14,618 nucleotides of DNA from Setaria digitata (lineage: Eukaryota; Nematoda; Chromadorea; Rhabditida; Setariidae), in assembly GCA_003640385.1 (NCBI GenBank), contig RCAB01000877.1, forward strand, positions 1 through 14,618. The letters run 5' to 3'. A program made the translations under genes and the position numbers. Position 1 is the stretch's first letter; every line of letters begins with the position of its first letter. A model generated the notes under the pieces. That model had not been told where the DNA came from, ran no database searches, and saw nothing but the letters and a program-made list of their open reading frames with translations. Below, in pieces: positions 1 to 9,804 of this stretch.

Positions 1-1151
<1,151 letters not shown>

Positions 1152-1220
1152 ACTCCATGGAAAGAATAACTGAAGAGGAATAATTTTTAGAACATTTTGC
1201 TTTTTTTTTTTAAAAAAGTA

Positions 1221-1240
1221 ATTGAGTTAAATTGAGTTAA
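1221..1240. repeat. Two perfect tandem copies of ATTGAGTTAA
   Basis: Two adjacent identical 10-bp units directly follow a T12-A6 stretch. It is small and probably slippage-derived. Confidence 0.8.
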
Positions 1241-1339
1241 TATTTAAATTACTTATCAGATATTAAATGAAAAAATTTCGGAACTGCTTAAATTATCACA
1301 CTATGCTGATTTACTGAACGTGGAATGGAGCCATGAAAA

Positions 1340-1396
1340 GTTTATCATTTTGATAAACAAAGGGTAATGTCTTGTTAAATTTATCATCTTATCAGC
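1340..1396. promoter_or_regulatory. Cluster of four TGATAA/TTATCA sites, including a perfect dyad
   Basis: GTTTATCA (1340-1347) and TGATAAAC (1351-1358) form a perfect 8-bp inverted repeat with a 3-base spacer, so two GATA-type sites face each other. Two further TTATCA copies lie at 1381-1386 and 1389-1394, the last within TCTTATCAGC. In nematodes, intestinal GATA factors of the ELT-2 type bind TGATAA, ideally ACTGATAA. Regulatory function is inferred from motif density, and AT-rich DNA produces such hexamers by chance. Confidence 0.35.
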
Positions 1397-1501
1397 TTTT
1401 CGTTCCACACTCCTTCTAGTCACTTCACATATAATCAGATGTACATTACTGTTGCTATGGGTTTCTTTTGAATTATCTTTACCTTACATTTATTTCACTT
1501 C

Positions 1502-1523
1502 TTATCATGCTGATCTTATCAGT
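1502..1523. promoter_or_regulatory. Two further GATA-like sites, one the full ACTGATAAGA
   Basis: TTATCA occurs at 1502-1507 and again at 1516-1521. The second sits in TCTTATCAGT (1514-1523), whose complement ACTGATAAGA is an exact match to the extended intestinal GATA consensus known from Caenorhabditis. It lies about 760 bases before the first candidate exon. The link to that gene is inference. Confidence 0.35.
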
Positions 1524-2284
1524 GCACCTAACATACCACTGTTGTAGTCGTCAAAATTTTTAACGTTTCTTCCTTCCATATTTGTGAATAATAATTACAA
1601 TGAATCAAAATTTGAACAAAAACTACCAAAATTTAAATTTTTAGAATTTATTGACCATTTTTTGTAATTCAAACTTTAATTTTTTGCATTTACGTCAAAT
1701 TATAATTTTTCTTTAAAATTAAAATGAATTTTTCTGAAAAAATGAAAATATTGCGTTTAACATGCAGTGTTTCTATGTAATTCAAAGCTTTGCTTATCGA
1801 AAAGTAATTTTTTAAAAATTGAGTCTCAAATCTCAATTAAACAACACACAAGCAGTTTATTTAACTGGAACATTGGATAGGAATTTTAACTAGCATTTTT
1901 TCAACTAATTAAAACTAATAAAGATTTAATCTTTCGATTAATATGCCACTTCTGATCATTGTCTTTTAATTTCTATTAAGAAATCATTTCATAAAAATAC
2001 CAAGCTGTCAAAAAAAAAAAAAAATAAAATGACTGATTAATATTTCTGTTTGAAAAAATATATTAATTGAGAATTCATGTTTTGGAAAGAAAAGAATTTA
2101 AAATACAGTACTTTAATTAAGAAGAGATTATGAAATATAATATTTTAAATTCAAATAGACAAACGAATTTTCATTAATTTCCTTCTTAATTGCTTATCCA
2201 AATAGCAATTCTAGTCTTGTAAAAAGTTAAATAATTTCAGTAAAGTTGAAATAATTTTATTAGATATTAAAGAAAAATTTACAG

Positions 2285-2356
2285 AGTTCGAAGGAACGAT
2301 CAGAAATGACAACACGACAAAAAACTCCGCCAGCATCTCTACCATCGACGCCTATT
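2285..2356 (+). CDS. Candidate exon 1 of a split gene, unknown protein; ATG at 2306
   Basis: An AAATTTACAG acceptor ends at 2284 and a GTAAGC donor starts at 2357, leaving a 72-base exon. It has 33 G/C bases (46 percent), far above the flanking DNA. The frame is open throughout from phase 0 to phase 0. The first ATG is at 2306, giving MTTRQKTPPASLPSTPI, a Pro/Ser/Thr-rich polar peptide. The same frame is also open before the ATG (SSKERSE, stop at 2261), so the exon could be internal. Alternatively TTTACAG with a 21-base leader before ATG looks like a nematode spliced-leader acceptor. The family is not recognised. The antisense frame is also open, but the splice signals support the + strand. 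Confidence 0.5.
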
Positions 2357-2868
2357 GTAAGCACTTCTTCCGTTAACTTATCATTCACTTATTTTAAAAT
2401 TAATTTAAACTTTTATTTATTTATTTTCAAACCAACGAGAAAGTGATTTAATACAGTGACAAGGGGAAGTGTAAATTTCTTCCAACTGTTTAAATAAAAT
2501 AACTGAAATTGAAATACAAAAATCAACAGTTTGCTAAGTACTTGCAAGAAGTGCCATTTAAGGCAAATATTATTTATCTAAATATTCAAAACATATTAGC
2601 TGCATAATACCTAATTCTAACGGTAGCAAACCGATTTATACGGTCTCATTTTCATTATATCATCTTTCAATAATTCACTTTCATTTTATTTTGATCTGAA
2701 GTTTATTATGCCTATTTAAATTTAACACATTTGTTTAACTCAAAAGAAAGGACAATATTGAGATTGAATTGCTCCAGCCATTTTTACAGGGAAGTTTCTT
2801 TTTAAAAAAGCTTAGAAATTGCTATTTTGGGTTTCTTATTTGAATGGAAAAAAGGAAGAAAAACGTAC

Positions 2869-2934
2869 CAAACCGATGAAATTCGTTTTGATTGTTTCCA
2901 TTGAAGAGAAGAAAAAAAAGAATCAAATGAGCCA
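2869..2934 (-). other. Weak minus-strand exon candidate
   Basis: On the minus strand an acceptor reading TTTCACTTTCAG precedes base 2934 and a GTACGT donor follows base 2869, enclosing 66 bases. One frame (needing one upstream base) reads GSFDSFFSSLQWKQSKRISS and on to V; a second frame is open too. This is suggestive only: T-rich DNA on this strand easily yields pyrimidine-tract acceptors and Phe/Ser codons. No partner exon is established. Confidence 0.12.
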
Positions 2935-4246
2935 CTGAAAGTGAAATCTTTTTTGCTAACAAATTCTAAAAAAAAAAAGAAAAAAAATATGTGAAAAATT
3001 TCGCTAATTAAATTAAAACCATCATCAGCATGGTTGTTTTTCATGGAAAAAATGAAAGAAAAAAAAAGCCTGTTCAATTATGTTTCAAAATGCAACCATT
3101 AATGCATTTTGACACTTTTCTTTCTATTTAATTAGTTAAAATTTTTTACAAATTTCTTTCTTAAATAACCAATTTAATTACCTTAAGTTGGTTGAACATG
3201 TGAATTTCGTTCTCCATTTTTTAATAGAAGTTAAAATTATTTCGTCAAAAATTTCATCAGATAGAAAATAGTCATCCGCATGAATATTTCTTCATCTTAT
3301 CCTTTTACAGCATTAAATGATGCATACATAATTTAAATGTGATTTTCTCATGAGAAAAGTTTTTTTCCCTTTGAGTTAAAAAAAATTTTTTTTTTTTTTT
3401 ACTGGCAATGATTGAATGTTGTAATTGTAATCCTCAACGATGAGAGAAGGAAGTGACCAAACGGAGGAAATATATAAATTTCGGAGATTTTTTTCCACTC
3501 TCGTCACCTTCCATCCTTTCAATTTTCTTGCATGAAAAGGATGAAAATTACTCTCAATGGTTAATTAAACTATAAATTTTTTATTCGCAGAAAAAAAAAA
3601 AGAGAAAAAAATGGGCCGCTATTTAATTTCTTGAATTATTGCTGAAAAACAAAAGTCTCTTATTTTTATGACTATCATTATTATAAATTAAAAGTTTAAA
3701 AGTGATTTTTTTCCAAATGCACCTTACCATAATCAGTATATTTGATAAAATATATTGTTCTCAATGAAACAAATCATTTTACTGCTAGGAATTCCAGTCA
3801 TATGAGCTAATCTTATCAGTCGCCATTCATGTCATAAGTGTGCATACATCACTTGATGATAAAATACTAATAATCAAAATAATAATGTTTGGATGAAGAA
3901 AGTGAAAAAGTGCATTCCATGCTGAGTTAAAGAAAAATCGAATGACATTTTTAGAAATTTTTATTTTTTTGAAAAAGCTAAAAAAGAAAATGAAAAAGGG
4001 CAAGTGAACTTTTTGAAATTTCTTTTTTCCTTCCTTCGAAAATGTTTCGATAGGATAGCATAAAGTTATTAGTTTCGGTCATGAAAATTTGCAAAAAAAA
4101 GCATCCAATGTGAAATGACTCATTCGTCAATTTCTTTTCACTTCGCTGTTCGTTTTCATCCAATACACATATTGCTTTTCAAACAGTCATTATTCGTTTC
4201 ATTTCAGTTATTATTCTTCAACACTAAAATCATATAACTCACTATA

Positions 4247-4350
4247 ATTATTCACAATATCACGTATCACGTATGTAAGTAATGTTAAGTTCAATAAACA
4301 AGAATATGATTATTCACAATATCACGTATCACGTACCTAAGCAATATGTT
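4247..4350. repeat. Duplicated block with 27-bp identical core, period 62
   Basis: Identical 27-base cores at 4247-4273 and 4309-4335 are each followed by a diverged extension (TGTAAGTAATGTTA against CCTAAGCAATATGTTA). Each core contains ATCACGT twice in tandem, so there are four CACGT motifs. The complement TACGTGA contains ACGTG, the core of hypoxia-response and some bHLH-type sites. The repeat is directly visible; a binding role is inference. Confidence 0.85.
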
Positions 4351-5281
4351 ATATAAAATAAAATTGCAGAAGAGTAACAGTATCGCGTAAACAACGATAC
4401 GTACTGCTAGGAAGGCATTAATACATGTTGTGAAAGATTTTTATATATGCTATATATATTTGTAAAATAATTTAAAAATTTTGCAGAATCATTCATTCAC
4501 TGATTGCAGTGAATATATTATTGCGTTTGTTTAGGAAACATTAGTGCATCTTCTGCAAACTATGTGTTTCTTCAAAATGAATACGGAATCGAGTAAAAAA
4601 TATTTCGTCCTTTTCTTTTTTTTCTTTTAAATTTCTAAATAATAAAACAAGTGTGAAAAATTTATGTTACATTATAATAATTGGAAATTCATCTCTTTCA
4701 AATTGAAAATTGTGCTATCATATTTGATCAGTTGAAATTCTGCCGTAGAATTATCGAATATCAAAATATTATCTCAAAGATCCATCATTCTAAGCGCTCC
4801 ATCAGAATCCTGTTTCACGCATTTTATTAACTAAGAAAATAAAAGTCGCAGATAAATAAAATTTTGCTAACGTCTTGAAAATAATACCCCCTTCTTTTTG
4901 CAAGTATTTTTATCAATTCTCATTCAAAATGTTCCACTATAATTAATTAATTCAATGAAAATTTTAGAATTTTTGAATTCGTTATTTTTCCGCAGCACTA
5001 AATATCTGTTTAAGCATATACTGCATCCAGCTTAACATCTGTATTCGTAAAGGAATAATATCTAGTATAGCAGATTCTTCATTCGACTGTTAGATGAAAC
5101 TTTTTTCAATTTTTAAAATATTTTCACTCACCAAACTCAGCAGACGATATAAATAGGAAGCAGGAAATTTTGAAATAAAAAAATGAACGTCTTTTTCTAT
5201 AAAAACTTTAACTTGTCTTTTTTTGAAATAAAAAAATATCCACATTGTTTTATAATTAGGCGCAATAATTGCAAATCTTAC

Positions 5282-5321
5282 CTGCCTTCATTTCTACTTT
5301 TGAATGATTAAGTCTGTCTTC
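5282..5321 (-). other. Possible minus-strand micro-exon, 40 bases
   Basis: On the minus strand the sequence reads AAAATCTCAG, then 40 bases, then GTAAGATT: both splice signals are good and sit next to each other. Only phase 0 is open, giving EDRLNHSKVEMKA plus one base. It lies 13 bases from the + strand acceptor of candidate exon 2, so either it is an antisense transcript exon or one of the two calls is chance. No flanking minus-strand exon was found with confidence. Confidence 0.15.
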
Positions 5322-5334
5322 CTGAGATTTTCAG

Positions 5335-5468
5335 AAGCTTTCCGAGGGAATCACTTCCGACAGATCAACAGGATATAAAGACTCAACAATGGATGGTACA
5401 ACAAAAACATTTAAAACAACAATCACTGAACTCAAAAACACGACGAAAGGAATTGAACCCAGACCTAG
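5335..5468 (+). CDS. Candidate exon 2 of the same split gene, Thr/Lys-rich
   Basis: A GAGATTTTCAG acceptor ends at 5334 and the exon ends CCTAG before GTAGGC at 5469. The 134 bases hold 52 G/C (39 percent), above the flanks. Joined to exon 1 in phase 0 it adds 44 codons, beginning KLSEGITSDRSTGYKDSTMD and ending KGIEPRP, plus AG of the next codon. Without splicing the frame hits TAG at once, so an intron or the C-terminus must lie here. The peptide is polar, Thr- and Lys-rich, without Cys, and probably disordered or cytosolic. No family is recognised. The antisense frame is also open. Confidence 0.5.
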
Positions 5469-5718
5469 GTAGGCTTTTTTTTAAATTTTGACATTAATTA
5501 TTACCAAAACTTAATTATACCGGGACAAATGAGGCAAAAGTTTATTTCATAAAGTTTGCATTCCGTTGAAAATTTTTTTTAAAAAAAAAGCATAATGGTA
5601 CGAAAAATCGAAGGAATAGATATACTCTTCAATAATTCGAAAAGCATATTCTGGTAGTTAGCAGGGATGGATGACAAAGAACAACTTCCTCGAAATCTTT
5701 AAATTAAATTTTAATTAA

Positions 5719-5755
5719 CAGTCATTTAAAATTAAATTCCGTTTAAAAATGACTG
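5719..5755. repeat. Inverted repeat, 9-bp perfect arms
   Basis: CAGTCATTT (5719-5727) and AAATGACTG (5747-5755) are perfectly complementary around a 19-base loop. Pairing continues imperfectly outward to about 5709 and 5766. It could be a remnant of a short non-autonomous element or simply a hairpin; no target-site duplication is evident. Confidence 0.7.
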
Positions 5756-5932
5756 CTAGTTAAAATAAACCTTAATTAATATCGCACTTAATATATTCAA
5801 AATTGGGTTCAAATTCCTACTTTCATTTCGGCTTTTCTTTTCTGAACAATAATGACAATGATTGCTTTTAAAAATGAATTAAAAAAAAATGAATTGAAAA
5901 ATCTTTTAAAACAATTTAAAAATTAATTGCAG

Positions 5933-6029
5933 AACTTGTGAAAATTTCTTTTACAAAAAAAAGCTTGAAAAGTCGGCAGCGCTACCGATATGTATCGAAA
6001 TAAATTCATGTTTTGATAATTTTCTTTAA
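5933..6029 (+). other. Alternative terminal exon for the split gene
   Basis: An acceptor AATTGCAG ends at 5932. Using exon 2's trailing AG, the frame runs 31 codons after a completed Arg to TAA at 6027-6029, including YKKKLEKSAALPICIEINS. The stretch around 5962-5990 is GC-richer than its flanks. The acceptor has no pyrimidine tract and the peptide matches nothing known to me, so this is a competing, weak model. Confidence 0.15.
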
Positions 6030-6256
6030 ATTAAAATGATCCTATTCTTGGCTGATAACCAACAGATCAGCTTAAAATTGAAATTGTAAAAAAAAAAAAA
6101 ACAAATTATGCCTATCACAATTCATGCATTAAGAAAAACAAAAAATGAATCTGCCATATTTGAACTGAAAAAAAATGCAGGCTGAAATTAATGCACATCT
6201 TTTAATACTTAATTTTTGATATTTTTCTTATTCTTGTTTAAATGATCTTGTTTCAG

Positions 6257-6269
6257 TCATTCCAGCTAA
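6257..6269 (+). other. Alternative very short terminal exon
   Basis: The acceptor TTGTTTCAG ending at 6256 is the best-looking nematode acceptor downstream of exon 2. In exon 2's phase it adds only Ser-His-Ser-Ser and then TAA. An AATAAA lies further on, near 6351. If used, the product would be about 66 residues, without a membrane segment. Confidence 0.15.
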
Positions 6270-6838
6270 ATCTAGCAGCTTTTAAATTCGAGAAATCTGG
6301 TAATATTTTATGAAACCATTATTAGTTTAATATGGAACGAGAAAAGTAAAAATAAAATTTGAAATTTCCCTCTTGCAAATTTTGAATTTTGTTTTAACCC
6401 AAATCATCACTGAAATTTTTGAAAAAACGTTAAAATTATTTAAAAATTTTCCGGTGCAATTAAAGCTAGCCATCAATTACGGCAATAAAAAGGTTTTGAA
6501 TTTTATGCACACATAAAATTTTTTCATATTTTCCATTGTTTTCTACTTATATTTATTGGAAAATTTTAATCACACTTTATTCAAATTAATTTTTAAATAT
6601 TTAATTATTGAACGAGAAAATTATATTTAAAATAAGTCTTTTTTCTTTTTAATATTATATTAGTTTCTTCAAATCTTTCTTTTCTTTTTCTTTTTTTTTT
6701 CATTTTGCTTATAATTTGTATTACTGATGCAATAAAAGTAAACAAACTTGCTGTAAAAAAAGAAATGAAAATGTATGCGAATCATTTTCATCTTAAAGTA
6801 ATACCTAAATTTTAACACAAATAATTATGTAAACAGAT

Positions 6839-6891
6839 TGTTTGTCTAATAAACTTTAAAGACAAACATTGATGTTGAAATAAGTCAACAT
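6839..6891. repeat. Two adjacent perfect hairpins
   Basis: TGTTTGTCT (6839-6847) pairs with AGACAAACA (6860-6868) over a 12-base loop. Three bases on, ATGTTGA (6872-6878) pairs with TCAACAT (6885-6891) over a 6-base loop. A further GTTTT-C-AAAAC lies at 6896-6906. They are directly visible in the sequence; no function is known. Confidence 0.75.
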
Positions 6892-7308
6892 TTTTGTTTT
6901 CAAAACGTGAAAAACCTGTCGGCTAATCAAAATTATAGTGCAAGCCCATCCTCTTACACTGTTAGAACTAAAATAATTTTGTCATTATATTCTTAATTCC
7001 GTATATTCAAATTTTTGCTTGACAGCAATAAAGACTTTTGTGCAAATTTTTAATTTAAAAAGTTTTTACTATAACTTTGCCCTGTTCATTTTTTAAAATG
7101 CTTTTAAAGCACTCGAAATGAGATATCGTGTAGAATTGAATTTACTTTATCATACAATATGCTAAACTTTAAATAATATATTCTAAATCTAATTTTATAC
7201 TATTTTAGAGGTATGCAAAATTTTTTAGCAATGAGTTTTAAGTTTTATGCTATCAAACTGTATATTGTCAATTTCTAACGGTACACGATAAAAACACAGA
7301 TGTAATGA

Positions 7309-7415
7309 TTATCACTGTACATCATAGTTTTGAATAAAGAGGCAAAAAAAAACGATAAAATCACCTGTAAACAAATTATCAAGCATAAATGATAATGAAA
7401 CAGCCAACTTATCAT
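7309..7415. promoter_or_regulatory. Four TGATAA/TTATCA sites in about 107 bases
   Basis: TTATCA occurs at 7309-7314, 7377-7382 and 7410-7415, and TGATAA at 7391-7396. One forkhead-like GTAAACA sits between the first two sites. This resembles the upstream cluster. A regulatory role is inference from density only. Confidence 0.25.
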
Positions 7416-7647
7416 AATATCTTTCTCTTCTTCAATTTAATATGTTAGAAATATAATAAATAAAATCAATTAATTACACATCACTAGGATATTACGATCA
7501 GTATTTTAATCATAAAGTAGAACTTTTAATTTTTTGCAATTTACTATTTTTCCAATTTCCTTTCTTTTTCCTCACATTATACTATTTATAGTGTATTTAT
7601 TTATCTTCTTGTACTAATTCAGTAACTGCAAAAGCTGCTAACCGAAA

Positions 7648-7670
7648 AAAACTTTTATCGTAAAAGTTTT
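7648..7670. repeat. Perfect 10-bp hairpin with TCG loop
   Basis: AAAACTTTTA and TAAAAGTTTT flank a three-base TCG loop with no mismatch. Four bases later comes a long T run. The arrangement looks like a bacterial intrinsic terminator, but the arms are almost entirely A/T and the surroundings are eukaryotic, so that reading is not favoured. Confidence 0.8.
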
Positions 7671-7805
7671 GAATGTTTTTTTTTTTTCACTACGCCTTTT
7701 CACGATTGATATTTACTTAGCTCTTCAACATTTCCTCTTAGATGCTTGAATCTGTCGAAATTTTATTTTTGGAAGCTTATTGGTATTATTTGCTAATAAA
7801 GGGAA

Positions 7806-7860
7806 TTTTTTTTCCCTTTCTCCCTCTCTCTCTCTCTCTCTTTCTCCTTTCCTCCTCTTT
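7806..7860. repeat. Pure pyrimidine tract with (CT)n core
   Basis: All 55 bases are C or T, including an uninterrupted CT run at 7824-7840. Such tracts can form triplex DNA and are easily misread as Ser/Leu/Phe codons. They account for much of a 113-codon open frame from an ATG at 7742. Confidence 0.9.
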
Positions 7861-8153
7861 ATCATCCACTTCCGTTAAATCTCAGTTTTTTTTTTTTCAC
7901 ATATCACAGTTTTTCACATCTTATCATTCTTTGCATCACTTTCCTTCATTTTACCATTCTCTGTTTTTTCTCTCTTCGAAAAATTTTCCCTTTGCTTTTC
8001 CATATATAAATATTTTTTCTTTGCTGAATCTGTTTATTTTTCTTTTCCAAAGCATTTTGCCAAAAATATTTGTTGTAATTTAAAAAGCAATTTTCAGTTT
8101 CCTACACCATTTCGCAATTGCAACAGTAATTTAAATTTCAGAACTAATTTGAA

Positions 8154-8255
8154 ATGAAAGTTACAGGTACCATTGCCAGGAGCAACAGCACTTTTAGTCA
8201 TAAAATAGCTGTTAGGCCACAAATAATTTATTTTGAATATAATAATTATTTTTAA
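8154..8255 (+). other. 33-codon ORF just after a TTTCAG acceptor
   Basis: A TTTAAATTTCAG acceptor ends at 8141. Twelve bases on, an ATG opens a 33-residue frame beginning MKVTGTIARSNSTFSHK and stopping at TAA 8253-8255. A possible donor (ACAG/GTACCA) lies at 8166/8167, so ATG plus three codons could alternatively be a tiny first exon. The peptide has varied composition, unlike the low-complexity frames nearby. This could be a short trans-spliced ORF, an alternative first exon, or chance. Confidence 0.15.
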
Positions 8256-8673
8256 ATTTCAAATCATTTTCTATTGCACCAAAAATGCTTTGCAAATTAC
8301 TCAAATTGATTTATATTTTCCCATTACTCATTTTACCACTGTATTCTCATTTTCAATTAATCATTTTCACTACCTTCCATCCATTTCGTGCACCACCGTA
8401 ATTATTTCTTTCTAAAATTTTTCGAATTAGAAAAATTGGAAATGTTCAGAAGAAAATGAGAGAATAATTATTACTTTATTATATTACCGTAAAATTATTA
8501 ATTCTATTCATTACAATAATAGTAAACAAATTGGTAAAAACTTATCAACAAATATATAGAAAGAAAGAAAGATTGAAAGTGATATAAGTATCTGATATTG
8601 ATATCGAATCAGTAGAACTGCAATAAAATGTCACAGTAATGAGAAAGTTAAGGATTGCAATTTTCGGCATATG

Positions 8674-8706
8674 AAAAGCTATTTGTTAACGTTGTTAACA
8701 GCTTTT
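8674..8706. repeat. Bulged inverted repeat with paired GTTAAC sites
   Basis: The inner arms TGTTAAC (8684-8690) and GTTAACA (8694-8700) pair over a 3-base loop. The outer arms AAAAGC (8674-8679) and GCTTTT (8701-8706) pair beyond a four-base bulge, giving 13 paired positions. A third GTTAAC is at 8731-8736. GTTAAC is itself palindromic and resembles half of an HNF1-type homeodomain site. Confidence 0.7.
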
Positions 8707-9780
8707 GATTTCTTTTTAGTGATATCATTAGTTAACACCCTTTAACAATTCTTTTCCCTCATTTTTCCATTTTTGATTCTTATCATTTATTGAAAATATT
8801 CACTTTTAATGCTTTTTGCAAACCGAAAAGAAATGGTAGTTTTTCCTAAACATTTCAAAAAATTTCATTCATTTTTTTAATCATTTTTTTGTGTATTATA
8901 ATTTAGTTCCTGGCAATTAATCATTGTTGATGGATTTGAGTATTATATAATATTATATATGAGTTAAATAAAAAATCTGAAAATGTATTAGAAAATTCCG
9001 AAGAAAATTGACAGGCGAAATAAACAATGAAATTGCACCCCCACAATGGATCATTGCAATCGACTTCAAGAATTAATGTTCTTCAGTATTTTCAAGATCT
9101 GTTTTGTAATATTCTTGTTCCAGTTAACTGAACTAAATTCAGAACAGATCAGGTGAAATCCACTTAAAAAAAAATGGTAATTAATGCCTATTTCAAATCG
9201 AACTAAGTCAATTCGAGTTCTAACTTCTTCAATTTAGATTATTCCGGCTAATTCATGAAAAAAAAAGGGAGAAAAGTTCATTTATTTGGTTTTGAAAATC
9301 CTTACCACCAAACATTAGCTGGCCTCATTTAAAAGAAAGAAAGAACAAAAGATTTACATCTTTCAAAAATAAATTTGCCTACATTTGAGAATTGGGATAT
9401 TTTTAATTATCCTAGAATTAATTATTCATCCAAATATGACTGAGTGAAAATGCTGAAGAATACTATCGTATTGGGATATTTTCTTTTTTATTCACAATAA
9501 TGACTTAGTTTGAAATAATTCTTATCTATATTTCAGTCCAAACTTCCTTCCTTTTTTAAATTAGATTTAATCAATTTTCGACAGTTACATCCAGTTTTAT
9601 CACAACTCTCTTTTGAGCCACTGATTACCAACGGTATTATCATAGTGATTTCCACTACATCTAATTATCATCATCCTTATCATAATTAGCACCTCCTCAT
9701 GTCATCAATATTCATTAATTATTCATTGCCATCGAAATAGTACCACTGTTCTTTCATGATTATTATCACCGTCATATTAC

Positions 9781-9804
9781 GACGACTTCGTTGTCGTAGT
9801 CGTC
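9781..9804. repeat. GACGACT...AGTCGTC hairpin, CG-bearing
   Basis: Seven perfect pairs, one mismatch and two further pairs close a TTGT loop. It carries four CG dinucleotides in 24 bases, striking in DNA this AT-rich. The surrounding ATCA-rich block gives it no obvious explanation. Confidence 0.75.

Larger units (their letters stand above)
2357..5334 (+). other. Putative intron 1 (about 3 kb)
   Basis: It begins GTAAGC and ends GAGATTTTCAG. It contains A/T homopolymers, the ATCACGT direct repeat (4247-4350), a perfect TCTTATCAGT GATA-like site at 3811-3820, and two weak minus-strand exon candidates (2869-2934 and 5282-5321). No long ATG-initiated frame is seen. The intron assignment depends on joining exon 1 to exon 2, which is phase-compatible but untested. 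Confidence 0.45.

Noticed and set aside
2802..3077. 91-codon minus-strand frame
   Set aside because: It opens with TTG and its composition is driven by A/T tracts. Only the inner 2869-2934 part has splice-like signals and is listed separately as weak.
3978..4163. 61-codon minus-strand frame
   Set aside because: It starts at TTG; no splice sites, domain or GC rise.
5651..5702. GCAG acceptor followed by ATGGATGACAAAGAAC, an 11-codon frame
   Set aside because: It stops after 11 codons, the acceptor lacks a pyrimidine tract, and it is out of phase with exon 2.
5804..5822. GGGTTCAAATTCC resembling a tRNA B box
   Set aside because: There is an extra base in the consensus, no A box at the right distance, and no cloverleaf could be folded.
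7648..7690. Intrinsic transcription terminator (hairpin plus T run)
   Set aside because: The surroundings are eukaryotic, the stem is nearly all A/T, and no gene ends here.
8233..8415. 60-codon + strand frame
   Set aside because: It starts at TTG and is dominated by Ile, Phe and Ser from AT-rich DNA.
9293..9330. Minus-strand MRPANVW followed by a GTAAGG donor
   Set aside because: The donor is good but there is no convincing acceptor or partner exon, and only seven codons.
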